Shown here piece by piece: positions 63,474 through 64,000 of a DNA stretch of 64,000 nt. The DNA is taken from assembly GCA_963741405.1 (NCBI GenBank), contig CAVUHX010000008.1, forward strand, positions 1 through 64,000, written 5' to 3'. How positions within the stretch are numbered: the first letter of the stretch is position 1; the number at the start of each line of letters is the position of its first letter. The notes below the pieces were generated by a model. It was not told where the DNA came from, made no database searches, and worked only from the letters and a program-made list of their open reading frames with translations. Both the position numbers and the translations under genes were made by a program. The DNA is from Roseiarcus sp963741405 (lineage in GTDB: Bacteria > Pseudomonadota > Alphaproteobacteria > Rhizobiales > Beijerinckiaceae).

Positions 63474-64000
63474 TCAGATCGACGGTTCGGGAACAGTCTG
63501 CGGCAGATTCATCGTCTGGCCGAACCATTGCTTCTGGATTTTGGCCATCGTCCCGTCGGCCTCGACCTTGAGGATCGCCGCGTTGATGGCGTCGATCAGC
63601 GACTTGTCGTCGAGCCTGACAACCCAGGAAAAATAGGTCGGGGCGCCGAACGGCGGCAGCACCACCGCAAAAGCGTCGGAGCGCTGCGCTGCGGCATAGG
63701 CGAGGTTCGGCAGGGAGTTCACCGAAGCATCGATGCGGCCCGCCGCCAGATCGGCGTAGGACTGGTTGTTGTCGACATATTCCTTGACCTCGACCGGTTT
63801 CGGCAGCTTCGCGGCGAAGGCCTTGAGCTGAGCGAGCTGCGAGGTTCCCTTCTGTCCGCCGACCGTCTTTCCGGCGATGTCCTCCGGCTTCATGATGCTC
63901 TTGTCGTCCGCCCGTTTCATCAGCGCCGCCGTCGCGTCGGCGATCGGCACCGAAAAGGCGTACCGTTTCATGCGCTCCTTGGTGATCGTCACGGGCGCAA
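63474..64000 (-). CDS. Amino-acid ABC substrate-binding protein (C-terminal part; runs off window)
   Basis: The last about 175 residues of a family 3 binding protein: KPEDIAGKTVGGQKGTSQLAQLKAFA, SYADLAAGRIDASVNSLPNLAYAA, FSWVVRLDDKSLIDAINAAILKVEADGTMAKIQKQWFG. The frame stays open to 64000 and continues outside, so no start is given. It is the specificity component of the following permease/ATPase genes; the ligand is probably a polar amino acid. Confidence 0.92.
   Translation of the reverse strand, partial: APVTITKERMKRYAFSVPIADATAALMKRADDKSIMKPEDIAGKTVGGQKGTSQLAQLKAFAAKLPKPVEVKEYVDNNQSYADLAAGRIDASVNSLPNLAYAAAQRSDAFAVVLPPFGAPTYFSWVVRLDDKSLIDAINAAILKVEADGTMAKIQKQWFGQTMNLPQTVPEPSI

Overview
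The window is GC-rich, densely coded DNA from an alphaproteobacterium, most likely a Hyphomicrobiales (Rhizobiales) member. The reasons are the FrcBCA-type sugar importer, XdhD/YgfK-type catabolic genes, lexicon of intergenic palindromes and B12/PLP enzymes typical of soil rhizobiales. No rRNA, tRNA or CRISPR array was seen, so genus cannot be given.

Layout. 1-5 kb: a badly frameshifted XdhD-like molybdenum hydroxylase, an M20 N-carbamoyl/allantoate-type amidohydrolase and a D-aminoacylase-like amidohydrolase. 5-11 kb: small stress or housekeeping genes (SnoaL-like, BON domain, GAF-class III cyclase with a frameshift, DUF559, DUF779) and an ExaC/AcoD-type aldehyde dehydrogenase. 11-21.6 kb is an accessory island. 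It holds a group II intron split by a complete IS21-family element, a lower-GC three-gene cassette (GHKL ATPase, STAS-like DUF4325 protein, membrane/coiled protein with an amber stop) and a single-chain restriction-modification enzyme. 21.6-27.3 kb: a YgfK-like Fe-S flavoenzyme and two fold-type-II PLP enzymes, which with the genes at 1-5 kb look like one purine/hydantoin-type catabolic set separated by the island. 27.6-31.6 kb: an orphan EpsI, an unrecognised broken gene with a small divergent partner, and an IS5-family element.

31.6-49 kb: a catabolic locus flanked by two near-identical IS1634-family copies. The minus-strand operon (aldolase-like, PfkB kinase, free-standing lipoyl domain, E1 alpha and beta, FGGY kinase, corrinoid protein, UroD-like methyltransferase) is divergent from a sugar-type ABC importer. 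49-60.7 kb: a second sugar locus with a Gfo/Idh dehydrogenase, an orphan amino-acid-type binding protein, zwf with a deleted pgl, a ROK regulator divergent from frcBCA, a HAD phosphatase, an IMPase with an in-frame stop and a ROK sugar kinase. 61.3-64 kb: a polar amino-acid ABC importer that runs off the window end.

How it fits together: the two sugar loci import sugars or polyols, phosphorylate them (FGGY, PfkB and ROK kinases) and feed aldol cleavage and the oxidative pentose/Entner-Doudoroff entry. The first and third blocks point to nitrogen salvage from cyclic ureides or modified amino acids. A strong secondary theme is damage: about ten genes carry frameshifts, stops or deletions while the transposase genes are intact. 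Some of this may be sequencing error, especially the cluster of indels at the left edge; the stop codons and the pgl deletion look more like real decay.
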